Shown: positions 34,363 through 42,695 of the stretch, one piece after another
How the letters are laid out: each line of letters begins with the position of its first letter
Numbering within the stretch: position 1 is the stretch's first letter
Assembly (NCBI GenBank): GCA_963749675.1
Contig: CAVVNT010000002.1
Span: 124,001 to 188,000, forward strand
DNA from: Roseitranquillus sp963749675
GTDB taxonomy: Bacteria > Pseudomonadota > Alphaproteobacteria > Rhodobacterales > Rhodobacteraceae
Direction: 5' to 3'
DNA length: 64,000 nucleotides
The notes under the pieces: generated by a model
Database searches by the model: none
What the model was told of the DNA's origin: nothing
The model's input: only the letters and a program-made list of their open reading frames with translations
Program-made: the position numbers and the translations under genes

Positions 34363-35283
34363 TCAGAGCTCGTCGGCGCGTGGCGGGTTGGCGCCCTCGC
34401 GGGAGACCGTGACGGCGGCGGCGCGTACCCCAAGTTCCAGCGCCTGCTGCAGATCGTCCGCGCCAAGCGCAGCCAGCGTTTCGCTCGTGAGTGAGCGGCT
34501 GCGGTGGAGACCGGCGAGCAGCCCCGCATTGAAGGTGTCGCCGGCCCCGACCGTGTCGGCCACCTTCACCTGCGGCGCAGCGGCGGCGACCGTCTCTCGG
34601 GCGGTATATCCGGTCGCGCCGCGGGCGCCGGCGGTGACGCAGACGAGCTTCGGCCCCCGCGCCAGGATGTCCGCCGCCAAGGCCGCAGTATCGCCCGGCC
34701 CCTCCAGCCAGTGCAGGTCCTCGTCCGATATCTTGACGATGTCGGCGAGCGCCATCATTCGCCCGATCCGCGCCCGATACGCCGCCTCGTCGGCGATGAA
34801 GCCCGGCCGGATGTTCGGATCCAGCATCGTGACGCGGGCGGCGGAGGCGCTGGTCATCAGAGACTCGTAGGCGCTGCCGCAGGGCTCCACGACCAGGCTT
34901 ATCCCGCCGAAGAACAGCGCCTCGACGCCGGTTCCGAGGTCGGGAAGATTGCCCGACGCAAGCATCCGGCCGGCGGTGTTCTCGTCATAGAATGCGTATT
35001 TCGCCTGTCCCTCGACCAGTTCGACGAAGGCGAGCGTCGTCGGACGCGTGCTCCGCACCGCGAGCGAGGTGTCGACGCCGCTCTCCTCCAGGGCCGAGAC
35101 CAGCATCGCGCCGAACATGTCCGACGAGATGCCGGAGAAGAAGCCGGTAGGAACCTCCAGCCGACCGAGGGCGATGGCCGTGTTGAAGACCGCGCCGCCG
35201 GCATGTGGCGCGAAGGCGGGTGCGCCCTCTCGGGTCTCCCGCGGCAGCATGTCGATCAGCGCCTCGCCGCAGCAGAGTATCAT
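34363..35283 (-). CDS. PfkB-family sugar kinase, fructokinase-like
   Basis: The 306-residue protein has both PfkB signatures: the N-terminal glycine motif PHAGGAVFNTAIALGRL and the C-terminal DTVGAGDTFNAGLLAGL with the catalytic Asp in GAGDTF. It phosphorylates a sugar with ATP; fructose is the usual substrate of close relatives with the MILCCGEALIDMLP start. That start was chosen over one 57 bp upstream. No sugar transporter is adjacent to confirm the substrate. Confidence 0.87.
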   Translation of the reverse strand: MILCCGEALIDMLPRETREGAPAFAPHAGGAVFNTAIALGRLEVPTGFFSGISSDMFGAMLVSALEESGVDTSLAVRSTRPTTLAFVELVEGQAKYAFYDENTAGRMLASGNLPDLGTGVEALFFGGISLVVEPCGSAYESLMTSASAARVTMLDPNIRPGFIADEAAYRARIGRMMALADIVKISDEDLHWLEGPGDTAALAADILARGPKLVCVTAGARGATGYTARETVAAAAPQVKVADTVGAGDTFNAGLLAGLHRSRSLTSETLAALGADDLQQALELGVRAAAVTVSREGANPPRADEL

Positions 35284-35463
35284 CGCTTTCCCCCAACTGT
35301 CGCCATTCCCACGGAGATCAGCGTCGGCATCCCGCTCCAAAGATCAAGTCGTCCGTTGGCCCGGCGTCCGAAGATTCCGTCGATGAGGGCGCTGCGGGAA
35401 GGCCCGTCGATGCGGTACGCCGCGCCTTTCGCATCGGCGCCACATCGGACACGAGCGCGGTTG

Positions 35464-36387
35464 TCAGCTCCCAGGCAGCAATTCCTGCGCGATCACGCGT
35501 GCGATGGGCAGCGCTTCCTCCGCGTTCATCCCCGGCTCGATCCGCGGGTCGTAGAGCATCCTCAGCAGGTACTCGTCGTGGGTCGTCAGCAACCCGAACT
35601 CCTCGTCGTCGTTGAAGACCGAGGGCCGCGCGTATGGGCTGTCGTTGGAGAGTCCGAGGCCCTGCGCCACCTCCTCATGCAGGCACGACAGACGCAGCAG
35701 GTCCGGATGTTCGGCGCGAATCACCGCGACAGCCTGCCCATAGACACCGCGGCCCGCCCGATCCAGCGCGAAGACCAGGCAGTAGTTCTGCCGTGACATG
35801 TCCGTCACCGTCTCGACGGCCGCCTGGCCGATGCCGGGGATGAGCTCTTGCAGGCGCGGACCGAACGCCCGGCGCTCCGCCTCGGTCAGGATCAGCACGT
35901 GAAAGTTGCCGCCGCTTTCGACCATGCCGACGGGGTGGCCCGACGCGCGCGCCAGCCGCGCCGCGTAGCGCGCCATGGCGGCGCGGTCACGACTGGCTTT
36001 CTCCTCGGGTACGTCCGATCCGATGGTAAGCTCGATGCGAACCGGAGCGACCCACTTGTGGATTCGGCTTCTGGTCTGAGCCGCGACGATCCGGCCGCCC
36101 ACCGTCGCGTATTCCTCGAAGAGCGCGATCCGCTCGAAGTTGCGCACGAGGTCTTCGGCCGAAAACGGGGTGTCGGCGCCTCCGCCGTCTGTCCTCAGCA
36201 GCCCGCGCGACACGAGCCCGTCCTCGACACGCGCGTAGTAGGCTTCGAGCTCGGCCGAGAGGTTCTTGGGCGGCGCTGCCTTCGCCTCCTCCACGGGCCG
36301 GGGGGGCGGTGTGTCCGGATCGTCCGGCGCCATCGGCGTGTCGCAGGAGGCGACTAGAACAGGCAGGATCAGCGCAAGGCGACGCAT
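35464..36387 (-). CDS. DUF2927 family lipoprotein
   Basis: The 307-residue protein has a lipoprotein signal (LALILPVLVASCDTP, cysteine at about residue 15) and a proline-rich linker before a globular domain. The domain reads LVRNFERIALFEEY, SRQNYCLVFAL and SCLHEEVAQGLGLSND, ending with DDEEFGLLTTHDEYLLRMLY. This is the DUF2927 pattern; the H-E in LHEEVAQ suggests a degenerate zincin-like site. Its function is unknown. It sits 9 bp after the telA stop and is probably in the same operon. Confidence 0.82.
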   Translation of the reverse strand: MRRLALILPVLVASCDTPMAPDDPDTPPPRPVEEAKAAPPKNLSAELEAYYARVEDGLVSRGLLRTDGGGADTPFSAEDLVRNFERIALFEEYATVGGRIVAAQTRSRIHKWVAPVRIELTIGSDVPEEKASRDRAAMARYAARLARASGHPVGMVESGGNFHVLILTEAERRAFGPRLQELIPGIGQAAVETVTDMSRQNYCLVFALDRAGRGVYGQAVAVIRAEHPDLLRLSCLHEEVAQGLGLSNDSPYARPSVFNDDEEFGLLTTHDEYLLRMLYDPRIEPGMNAEEALPIARVIAQELLPGS

Positions 36388-36396
36388 TGCAGGCTC

Positions 36397-37536
36397 TCAG
36401 GTACCGGGCTTCCGCGCCCGTGCGGCTGCCAGGGTTCCGCGCAACTCGTCCTCCATCTGACGCAGCTCGCCTTCGGCGGTCGCCCGACGCTCCTTTGCCT
36501 CGTCCGCGATGGCCAGCGTCTCCTCGATGGTGCCGATGAGGTTGTCGTTGGCGGCCCGCACCGCGGCAACGTCGAACACGCCGCGCTCGACCTCCGTCCG
36601 GATTTCGCGGTTGGCCTTGCGCAGCGTCTCCGCGTTGCTGCGAAGAAGATCGTTGGTGAGGTCGTTGGCGTCCCTGACCGCACCCGCCGCCTCCTGCGAC
36701 CGGCGGACCGTCACCGCCTGGGCGAGCTGCGTCTCCCACAGCGGCACCGTGTTGACGAGGGTCGAGTTGATCTTGGTAACCAGCGCCTTGTCGTTCTCCT
36801 GCACCAGCCGGATCGAGGGCAGCGACTGCATCGTCACCTGGCGCGTCAGCTTCAGATCGTGGACGCGCCGCTCCAGGTCGTCGCGGACCGCCCGCAGGTC
36901 TCGAAGCTCCTGCGCGTCGATCACCTCGTCCGAGCCCTCGGCCTCCCGCACCTTCCGCGGGATGTCCTCCTCGTCAAGCCGGCGCAGCTTTTCCTCGCCC
37001 GCGGCAATGTAGAGGGCGAGCTCGTCGTAGAAGGCGAGCGTCTTGTCGTAGAGGATGTCGAGTGACCGGATATCCTTGAGCAACTGATGCTCGTGCGCCA
37101 GCAGGTTTCCCGTGATCCGGTCGATCTGGGTCTGCACCTCCTCGTAGCGCGCGAGGAACTTCGTCATTGGCCGCGTGCGCCCGACCAGCTTCTCCCACCA
37201 GGAGCGGCCGCGCTCCGGGTCGAGCTCCTCGACGGAGAAGCCGCGCAGCGTCGCGACGATCTCGCGCAGCGAGTCCCCGGCCGGACCGATGTCTTTGCTG
37301 CGGACGTCGGCCAGCATCGACTGGCTGATCTTTTGCAGTTCCGCCTGCGCACCCGCGCCGAAGGACACGATCGACCCGGCATCGCCGACGTCAAGCTCGG
37401 TAATCCGCCTCTCGATCTCTTCGCGCGTGGCTTCCGGGGCGTTTTCGAGCGTGGGAAATTGCGGCCCTTGATCCTCCGTATCCCGGTCGGTCATCTTTTT
37501 GATTTCGGCGGCGATGTCGTTGTCTCTATCCGACAT
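36397..37536 (-). CDS. TelA family toxic-anion resistance protein
   Basis: The 379-residue cytoplasmic, largely helical protein matches the TelA family (SIVSFGAGAQAELQKISQSM, KFLARYEEVQTQIDRIT, PSIRLVQENDKALVTKINST, VPLWETQLAQAVTVRR). The family is associated with tellurite and cell-envelope-stress phenotypes in several bacteria; no reaction is known. It follows the XpaC gene by 19 bp, the usual TelA-XpaC pairing. Long coiled-coil stretches lie in residues 90-240. Confidence 0.92.
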   Translation of the reverse strand: MSDRDNDIAAEIKKMTDRDTEDQGPQFPTLENAPEATREEIERRITELDVGDAGSIVSFGAGAQAELQKISQSMLADVRSKDIGPAGDSLREIVATLRGFSVEELDPERGRSWWEKLVGRTRPMTKFLARYEEVQTQIDRITGNLLAHEHQLLKDIRSLDILYDKTLAFYDELALYIAAGEEKLRRLDEEDIPRKVREAEGSDEVIDAQELRDLRAVRDDLERRVHDLKLTRQVTMQSLPSIRLVQENDKALVTKINSTLVNTVPLWETQLAQAVTVRRSQEAAGAVRDANDLTNDLLRSNAETLRKANREIRTEVERGVFDVAAVRAANDNLIGTIEETLAIADEAKERRATAEGELRQMEDELRGTLAAARARKPGT

Positions 37537-37555
37537 CCTGAGGCTCCTTCAGATT

Positions 37556-38393
37556 TTAGTCGGCCTTCACGCCCTCCCGCTCAAGGCGATCTCGCAGAAC
37601 ACCAATCTCGATGTCCAGGTCAGTCCTCGCGTCTTCGATAAGCTGGTGAGTCCGCGCCGCAAACGTCTGGTCCAGATCGCCGAGCAACGCAATGTAGTCG
37701 GAACGCGCTTCGAAATCGTGGTTTTTGCGCCACACTTCGACGAAGCGCGCCGTGGCATCCCGCGCGCCCAGCAGATACACGCTCAGGTAGCGGCGCACGC
37801 CGCTGAGATCCCGGGGGTCGGCCTCGACCTCGCGGAACAGGGTCCGCGCTGTGTCGCGGAATCGCTCTACGAGGGTGATCAGCTCGCGGTCCCGCGACTG
37901 GGCGATCAGGTCCTGCATCTCTTGCAGCAGCGTCTCGGCCTCGTCGACAGCGCGCACGACCCGCGCATCACCGCGTCCTTCCGCCGCGATCTTGTCGCGC
38001 AGGGGGTCGGGCCCGAAGGCCGTGACGTGCAGTCCGGCCGCGACCGCCCCGAATATCACCGGCGCCAGCAGGCCGCCCTCCGGCACCCATGCCGCCGCCA
38101 CCACCCCCAGCCCCGTCGCCGCCGAGGCGAAGAGCTTGCGCGGAATCGCCGGTCGCTTTGCGACTTTCCTCTCGTCGTAGGCCGAACTCCGCCCGCAGCC
38201 CCTCGCCGAGAAGCCAGTTGGCACCCCAAAGCAGGCCGAGGCCCGCGAGGTCGGCCAGCATCGTCAGCGCGCCACCGCCGAACGCCGTCAGCAGCAGCGG
38301 CAGCGGCGCGAACCAAAGCAGGTTGCGCCGCAGAACCATCCGTTCCGGCTGTCGCCGCGCCGGCGCGTGAAAACTGCCGTTCGGCCGCGACAC
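37556..38393 (-). pseudogene. XpaC-type (5-bromo-4-chloroindolyl phosphate hydrolysis) protein, one frameshift
   Basis: The N-terminal part reads MSRPNGSFHAPARRQ, a membrane hairpin (FAPLPLLLTAFGGGALTML) and LLGEGLRAE. The rest (AYDERKVAKRPAIPRK, a second hydrophobic pair, FGPDPLRDK, AVDEAETLLQEMQDLI) continues in a different frame. A single base in the GGGCGGAGTTCGG stretch near 38185 accounts for the shift. A corrected protein would be about 279 residues and resemble XpaC, the partner of TelA. Whether this is a true mutation or a sequencing error cannot be decided here. Confidence 0.8.
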
Positions 38394-38597
38394 TCACAAT
38401 CCTCCCAAGAGGCCCGTCGAGACGCCGGCGATCATCAGAAACAACGCGGCAAAGGCCAGTTTCTGCACGGGTCCACCCTCCGATTCGCGTGGCACCGCCC
38501 CGCCGTCGCGGACCGTCGCACGCACGCCAAGCACGAGAACCGCGAGGATCGCCGCGATCGCGCCGAGAAACAGCACGGCAAGGATCAGTCGCTGCAT
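38394..38597 (-). CDS. Small two-helix membrane protein, hypothetical
   Basis: The 67-residue protein has one helix at residues 4-26 (LILAVLFLGAIAAILAVLVL) and another near the end (LAFAALFLMIAGVSTGLLGG), with a short charged loop between. I do not recognise a family. Its stop abuts the start of the XpaC-like gene, so it is probably the first gene of the XpaC-TelA-DUF2927 operon and may act with XpaC at the membrane. Confidence 0.65.
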   Translation of the reverse strand: MQRLILAVLFLGAIAAILAVLVLGVRATVRDGGAVPRESEGGPVQKLAFAALFLMIAGVSTGLLGGL

Positions 38598-38682
38598 CCT
38601 CTCGGCCCTTCGTCAATAATCATGAGCCAATAGGTGAGGGGCCGGTGCCGGTACATCAATGCCGCGCCGGAAAGAGCGGCGC

Positions 38683-39432
38683 TCACCGCCTGCCCGACTT
38701 CGGGCGCGGCAGCTCGGAGAGGCCAAGCTGGTCGCGGACGATCCGCGGCTTCACCTCGCTGACCTCACCGGCCTTCAATTCACCGAGCTGGAACGGACCA
38801 TAGCCGACGCGGATCAGCCGCGCCACCGTCAGGCCCACGGCCTCCATCGCGCGGCGGATCTCGCGGTTGCGCCCCTCGCGGAGGACGATCGTCGCCCAGG
38901 CGTTGGCGCCCTGCTGCCGATCGAGCGTGACCGTCATCGGCCGGAACCGCTCCCCCTCGACCGTCACGCCCTTGCGAAGCGGCGCGAATGTCGTATCGCT
39001 CGGGGTGCCGTGAATGCGCACGCGGTACTTGCGGCTCCAGCCGGTGGCCGGCAGCTCCAGCCGCCGCTTGATATCGCCGTCGTTGGTCAGCAGCAGCAGA
39101 CCCTCGGAGTTGAGGTCGAGCCGGCCGACGCTCATCACCCGCGGCAGGCCTTCCGGCAGGTTCTGAAACACCGTCGGGCGCCCTCTCTCGTCACGCTCGG
39201 TGGTCACGAGGCCGGTGGGCTTGTGGTAGAGCCACAGCCGCGGCGGCTCCGGTTCGGCGAGCGGCTTGCCGTCGACGGTGATCTGGTCCTTTGCGGTGAC
39301 GTTCAGCGCCGGGCTGTCGATGACGCGGCCGTTCACGGCGACGCGCCTGGCGGCGATGACGCGCTCCGCCTCGCGGCGGCTGGCGACGCCCGCGCGGGCC
39401 AGCACCTTGGCGATGCGCTCTCCTTCGGTCAT
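38683..39432 (-). CDS. rluB: 23S rRNA pseudouridine synthase, RluB/RsuA family
   Basis: The 249-residue protein has an N-terminal S4 RNA-binding domain (RIAKVLARAGVASRREAERV) and the RsuA-family catalytic motif with Asp in VGRLDLNSEGLLLLTNDG. The ending EGRNREIRRAMEAVGLTVARL is typical. It makes a pseudouridine in 23S rRNA (position 2605 in the E. coli enzyme). RluB is chosen over RsuA/RluE on length and the S4 domain. It is divergent from tadA. Confidence 0.88.
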   Translation of the reverse strand: MTEGERIAKVLARAGVASRREAERVIAARRVAVNGRVIDSPALNVTAKDQITVDGKPLAEPEPPRLWLYHKPTGLVTTERDERGRPTVFQNLPEGLPRVMSVGRLDLNSEGLLLLTNDGDIKRRLELPATGWSRKYRVRIHGTPSDTTFAPLRKGVTVEGERFRPMTVTLDRQQGANAWATIVLREGRNREIRRAMEAVGLTVARLIRVGYGPFQLGELKAGEVSEVKPRIVRDQLGLSELPRPKSGRR

Positions 39433-39532
39433 GGCCGTCCCTTGGATCGAGGCGCGCTGCTTACCTCACCGCTGGCGCCAAGGCCATGCCCGGTGCTTGG
39501 CAAGCATGCGCATCGGCGCGATGAGGGAGACC

Positions 39533-39979
39533 ATGACCTTTCGCAGCCACATGCAGGCGGCGCTTTGCGAGGCGCGTGCGGCCGGCGACCGGGGCGAGGT
39601 TCCGGTGGGGGCGGCCATCGTGCGGCGCGGCGTGGTGGTCGCCCTCGCCGGAAACCGCACGCGCGAGCTGGCGGATCCGACCGCCCATGCCGAGATGATG
39701 GCGATTCGCGCCGCCGCCGCCGCCCTCGGGTCCGAGCGGCTGACGGACTGCGACCTTTGGGTGACGCTCGAACCCTGCCCGATGTGCGCCGCGGCGATCT
39801 CGGCCGCCCGCATCGCGCGGCTCTACTACGGAGCGGACGACCCCAAGTCCGGCGGCGTCGTCCAGGGGCCCCGCATCTTCGCCCATCCGCAGTCGCATCA
39901 CGTGCCGGAGGTCTACGGCGGAATCTCGGCCGACAAGTCCGCCGAGCTTCTCGTGCGGTTCTTCGCCGAACGCCGCTAG
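39533..39979 (+). CDS. tadA: tRNA-adenosine deaminase, TadA type
   Basis: The 148-residue deaminase has the zinc/catalytic motifs HAEMMAIR (His ligand and proton-shuttling Glu) and EPCPMCAAAI (P-C-x-x-C). ALAGNRTRELADPTAHAE and LYYGADDPKSGGV follow the TadA pattern. It converts A34 to inosine in tRNA-Arg(ACG). GGGAGACC directly precedes the ATG; in-frame upstream codons lie antisense to rluB and are not used. It overlaps the stop of the convergent transporter gene by 4 bp. Confidence 0.92.
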   Translation: MTFRSHMQAALCEARAAGDRGEVPVGAAIVRRGVVVALAGNRTRELADPTAHAEMMAIRAAAAALGSERLTDCDLWVTLEPCPMCAAAISAARIARLYYGADDPKSGGVVQGPRIFAHPQSHHVPEVYGGISADKSAELLVRFFAERR

Positions 39980-40905
39980 CCCAGCAGCGCGAGCACGAGC
40001 GGGATGGTCGCCGCCGCGGCGACGGTCTGGAGCGTCACGAGGCCCGCCATCAGCCCGCCGTCGCCGCCGAGCTGGCGCGTCAGCACGTAGGCCGTGGGTG
40101 CCGTCGGAATGGCGGCAAACACGACGAGGACCAGCGCCTCCTCGGGGGGCAGCCGGAACGCAGCCGCGACGATCGCCGCCAGTGCCGGCATCGCGACGAG
40201 CCGCACGGCCGAGGCGAGCGCGAGCGCCGCCGCCGCGCGCCGCGCGAACTCGGGCCGCAGCGCGGCGCCGACACACAGCAGGCCCAGAGGCAGGCTCGCG
40301 CGGCCGAGCAGCTCCAGCAAACGGTCGGCCCCGAACGGCAAACCTGTGCCAAGCAGCGCGACCGCGACGCCCAGCGCGCTGGCGAGAATCAGTGGGTTCC
40401 GGGCGATCGGCGCCGCCAGCGAGCGCAGCCGGCGGTCGCCGTGCGACGATGTCAGCGCAACCACCGACAGCACGTTGACGAGGGGCACCGAGACCGCGAG
40501 CACCACCGCGGCACGGCGCAGGCCGTCATCTCCCAGGAGGCTTCCGACCAGCGCAAGGCCCAGATACGTGTTGAACCGGATGATGCCCTGCAGGATCGGG
40601 CCAAAGCGAGAAGCGGGCCAGCCGACCCGCCGCCGCACCGCCGCAACCAGCGCCGTTGCCAACAGGATCATGCCCACCGCGGCGCCGCCAAGGCGCAGGA
40701 TCGCGGGGTCCGACAGCGGCGCCTCGGCGAGGCTCGACACCAGAAGCGCCGGAAACAGCAGGAAGTAGTTCAGCCGCTCGGCCGCCGGCCAGAACCCGCC
40801 ACCCGGAAAGTCCGCACGTGCAAGCGCGAAGCCGAGGCAGATCAGCGCGAAGAGGGGCCAGATCGTCAGCAGCAGCACGGGGCGGTCTCGGCGGGCAGGG
40901 GGCAT
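39976..40905 (-). CDS. AEC (auxin efflux carrier) family transporter
   Basis: The 309-residue inner-membrane protein has about ten helices. It shows AEC family features: the FPALLVSSLAEAPL stretch in the second helix, GIIRFNTYLGLALVGSLLG, ARNPLILASALGVAVALLGT and the closing VLTRQLGGDGGLMAGLVTLQ. Family members export organic acids such as malonate or other small anions. The substrate here is unknown. It stands alone between tadA and the hydrolase gene. Confidence 0.88.
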   Translation of the reverse strand: MPPARRDRPVLLLTIWPLFALICLGFALARADFPGGGFWPAAERLNYFLLFPALLVSSLAEAPLSDPAILRLGGAAVGMILLATALVAAVRRRVGWPASRFGPILQGIIRFNTYLGLALVGSLLGDDGLRRAAVVLAVSVPLVNVLSVVALTSSHGDRRLRSLAAPIARNPLILASALGVAVALLGTGLPFGADRLLELLGRASLPLGLLCVGAALRPEFARRAAAALALASAVRLVAMPALAAIVAAAFRLPPEEALVLVVFAAIPTAPTAYVLTRQLGGDGGLMAGLVTLQTVAAAATIPLVLALLG

Positions 40906-40977
40906 CGGCGGAAGACGCCGCGGCCCCCTTTCGCGCCTCGGCCCGGCCGACGCAATGCGCCAGAGCCGATCGCGGGA

Positions 40978-41670
40978 TCAGATCTCGACGGTTTCCATCA
41001 CGTCCGGCGTCTTCACGTCGACGCCGGGCAGCGCGTCGACCAGCGCCTGCGCCGATTGCGCCAGCAGCGGGAACGTCCTGTAGTGGCCGGGGATCACCGT
41101 CTTGAAGTCGAAGAACCTCTTCGCCGCGAAGGCCGCCCGCTCCATGTCCATCGTAAATTGGCCGCCGGCGCACAGGATGCCGATGTCGGGTTTGTGCAAC
41201 TCTCCCATCCAGGCCATGTCGGCCATGATGTCGGTGTCGCCCGACAGGTAGATCGTGTGTCCTTCGGCCGAGATCATGTAACCCGCCTCGGCGCCAGCAT
41301 AGATCGGCCCGTCCTCGCCGCCCATCGAGGAGGAGTGCACGGCATTCACCATCGTCACCTTCACGCCGCCGAGGTCGACGGTTCCGCCCTTGTTGAAGCC
41401 GACGACTTCGATGCCGTGCTTCGATTCCCACCAGCTCATCAGGTCGAAGATACCGACAACGGGCGCGTTCAATTCCGCCGACAATGCCGGAACCTCCGAC
41501 GCGTGGTCGAAGTGGCCGTGCGTGAGCAGGATGTGGGTCGCGCCCTGGATCGCCTCACCTCGGCGCTCGTCGGGAAAGAGGGGGTTTCCCTCCAGCCAAG
41601 GATCGACAAGCAGGACCTGTCCGCCGATTTCGATGCGAAACGATGCGTGACCCAGCCAAGTGATCTTCAT
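40978..41670 (-). CDS. Metallo-beta-lactamase-fold hydrolase, UPF0173 family
   Basis: The 230-residue protein starts MKITWLGHASFRIE, the UPF0173 signature, followed by the metal motif THGHFDHASE (H-x-H-x-D-H), LSGDTDI and VIPGHYRTFP with the last His. It should bind two metal ions; the substrate is unknown. The start was chosen by the strong GGAGGAGG Shine-Dalgarno. It is divergent from the ceramidase-like gene with 53 bp between. Confidence 0.92.
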   Translation of the reverse strand: MKITWLGHASFRIEIGGQVLLVDPWLEGNPLFPDERRGEAIQGATHILLTHGHFDHASEVPALSAELNAPVVGIFDLMSWWESKHGIEVVGFNKGGTVDLGGVKVTMVNAVHSSSMGGEDGPIYAGAEAGYMISAEGHTIYLSGDTDIMADMAWMGELHKPDIGILCAGGQFTMDMERAAFAAKRFFDFKTVIPGHYRTFPLLAQSAQALVDALPGVDVKTPDVMETVEI

Positions 41671-41723
41671 GTGAACCTCCTCCGTTACCGTAAGTGGACC
41701 TAGCACCGGGATCGAACTTCATC

Positions 41724-42380
41724 ATGGAATGGTCGGCCTACATCGATGCCTATTGCGAGCGGACCGACCCCGGCTACTGGTCCGAACCGCTCAACGCCCT
41801 CACCAACGCGGCGTTCCTGATCGCGGCCGCAGTGATGTGGCGCCGCACGTCTGGCCTGACGCTGGGGCGGGCACTGTGCGTGATCCTCTTTGCCATCGGG
41901 ATCGGCAGCTATCTGTTCCACACGCATGCAAGGGTCTGGGCCTCGACCGCGGACACGACGCCGATCGGGATCTTCATCCTGATCTACGTCTACGCCGCGA
42001 ATCGCACGTTCTGGGGCTGGCCAGTCTGGCTCGCGGGTCTCGGCGCGGCGGGGTTCATCCCGTGGACGATGGTCCTGACGCCGATCTTCTCGGCGCTGCC
42101 GTTCTTCGCGATCTCGTCGTTCTACTGGCCGGTCCCGCTGCTGATCGGGCTCTACGCCCTGCTGCTCCGCCGACGGGCGCCCGAGACGGCGCGGGGACTG
42201 GCGCTCGGTGCCGCGATCCTGGCCGTTTCGCTCACCTTCCGCTCGCTCGACCAGCCGCTCTGCGGGACGATCCCCGTCGGCACGCATTTCCTGTGGCACA
42301 TCCTGAACGGCCTGATGCTCGGCTGGATGATCGAGGTCTGGCGCCGTCACGCGCTTGAAGGCGGTGGGCCCGCGCGCTAG
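41724..42380 (+). CDS. Alkaline-ceramidase-like (CREST) membrane hydrolase
   Basis: The 218-residue protein has seven predicted helices and the ceramidase-superfamily landmarks: YCERTDPGYWSEPLNALTNA near the start, GIGSYLFHTHARVWASTADT (His and Asp/Ser site) and GTHFLWHILNGLMLGW at the end with two His. These provide the zinc ligands and serine of alkaline ceramidases. The bacterial substrate is unknown, and a true sphingolipid need not be present. The start MEWSAYIDAYCER lacks a strong Shine-Dalgarno. An in-frame codon 30 bp earlier is the alternative. Confidence 0.83.
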   Translation: MEWSAYIDAYCERTDPGYWSEPLNALTNAAFLIAAAVMWRRTSGLTLGRALCVILFAIGIGSYLFHTHARVWASTADTTPIGIFILIYVYAANRTFWGWPVWLAGLGAAGFIPWTMVLTPIFSALPFFAISSFYWPVPLLIGLYALLLRRRAPETARGLALGAAILAVSLTFRSLDQPLCGTIPVGTHFLWHILNGLMLGWMIEVWRRHALEGGGPAR

Positions 42381-42407
42381 ACGCGCTCCGATCATCCGGA
42401 GGGCGCC

Positions 42408-42695
42408 ATGTCCATCGACATCGAGACCGCACGCCGCGTCGCGCATCTGGCGCGGATCGCCGTCGACGACGCCGACCTGCCCGCGCTGCAGGAGGACTTC
42501 AACCGCATCCTCGGCTTCATCGAACAGCTGAACGAGGTCGACGTCGAGGGGGTGGAGCCGATGACGTCGGTCACGCCGATGCGCCTCAGGCGCCGCACCG
42601 ACGAGGTGACGGCTGGCGGTGAGCCCAAGACGGTGCTCTCCAACGCTCCCGACGCGCGCGAGGGATTCTTTGCGGTGCCGAAGGTGGTGGAATGA
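42408..42695 (+). CDS. gatC: Aspartyl/glutamyl-tRNA amidotransferase subunit C
   Basis: The 95-residue protein is GatC: MSIDIETARRVAHLARIAVD, DFNRILGFIEQLNEVDVEGV and the C-terminal SNAPDAREGFFAVPKVVE are diagnostic. It stabilises GatA in the GatCAB complex that converts Glu-tRNA(Gln) or Asp-tRNA(Asn) to the amidated form. Its stop overlaps gatA by 4 bp. gatB is not next to them here. Confidence 0.97.
   Translation: MSIDIETARRVAHLARIAVDDADLPALQEDFNRILGFIEQLNEVDVEGVEPMTSVTPMRLRRRTDEVTAGGEPKTVLSNAPDAREGFFAVPKVVE

Noticed and set aside
38659..41703. A 1014-codon open frame on the plus strand
   Set aside because: It runs antisense to rluB, the AEC transporter and the UPF0173 gene and through tadA in another frame. 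Its product is Arg/His-rich and has no recognisable domain. High GC makes long antisense frames common here.
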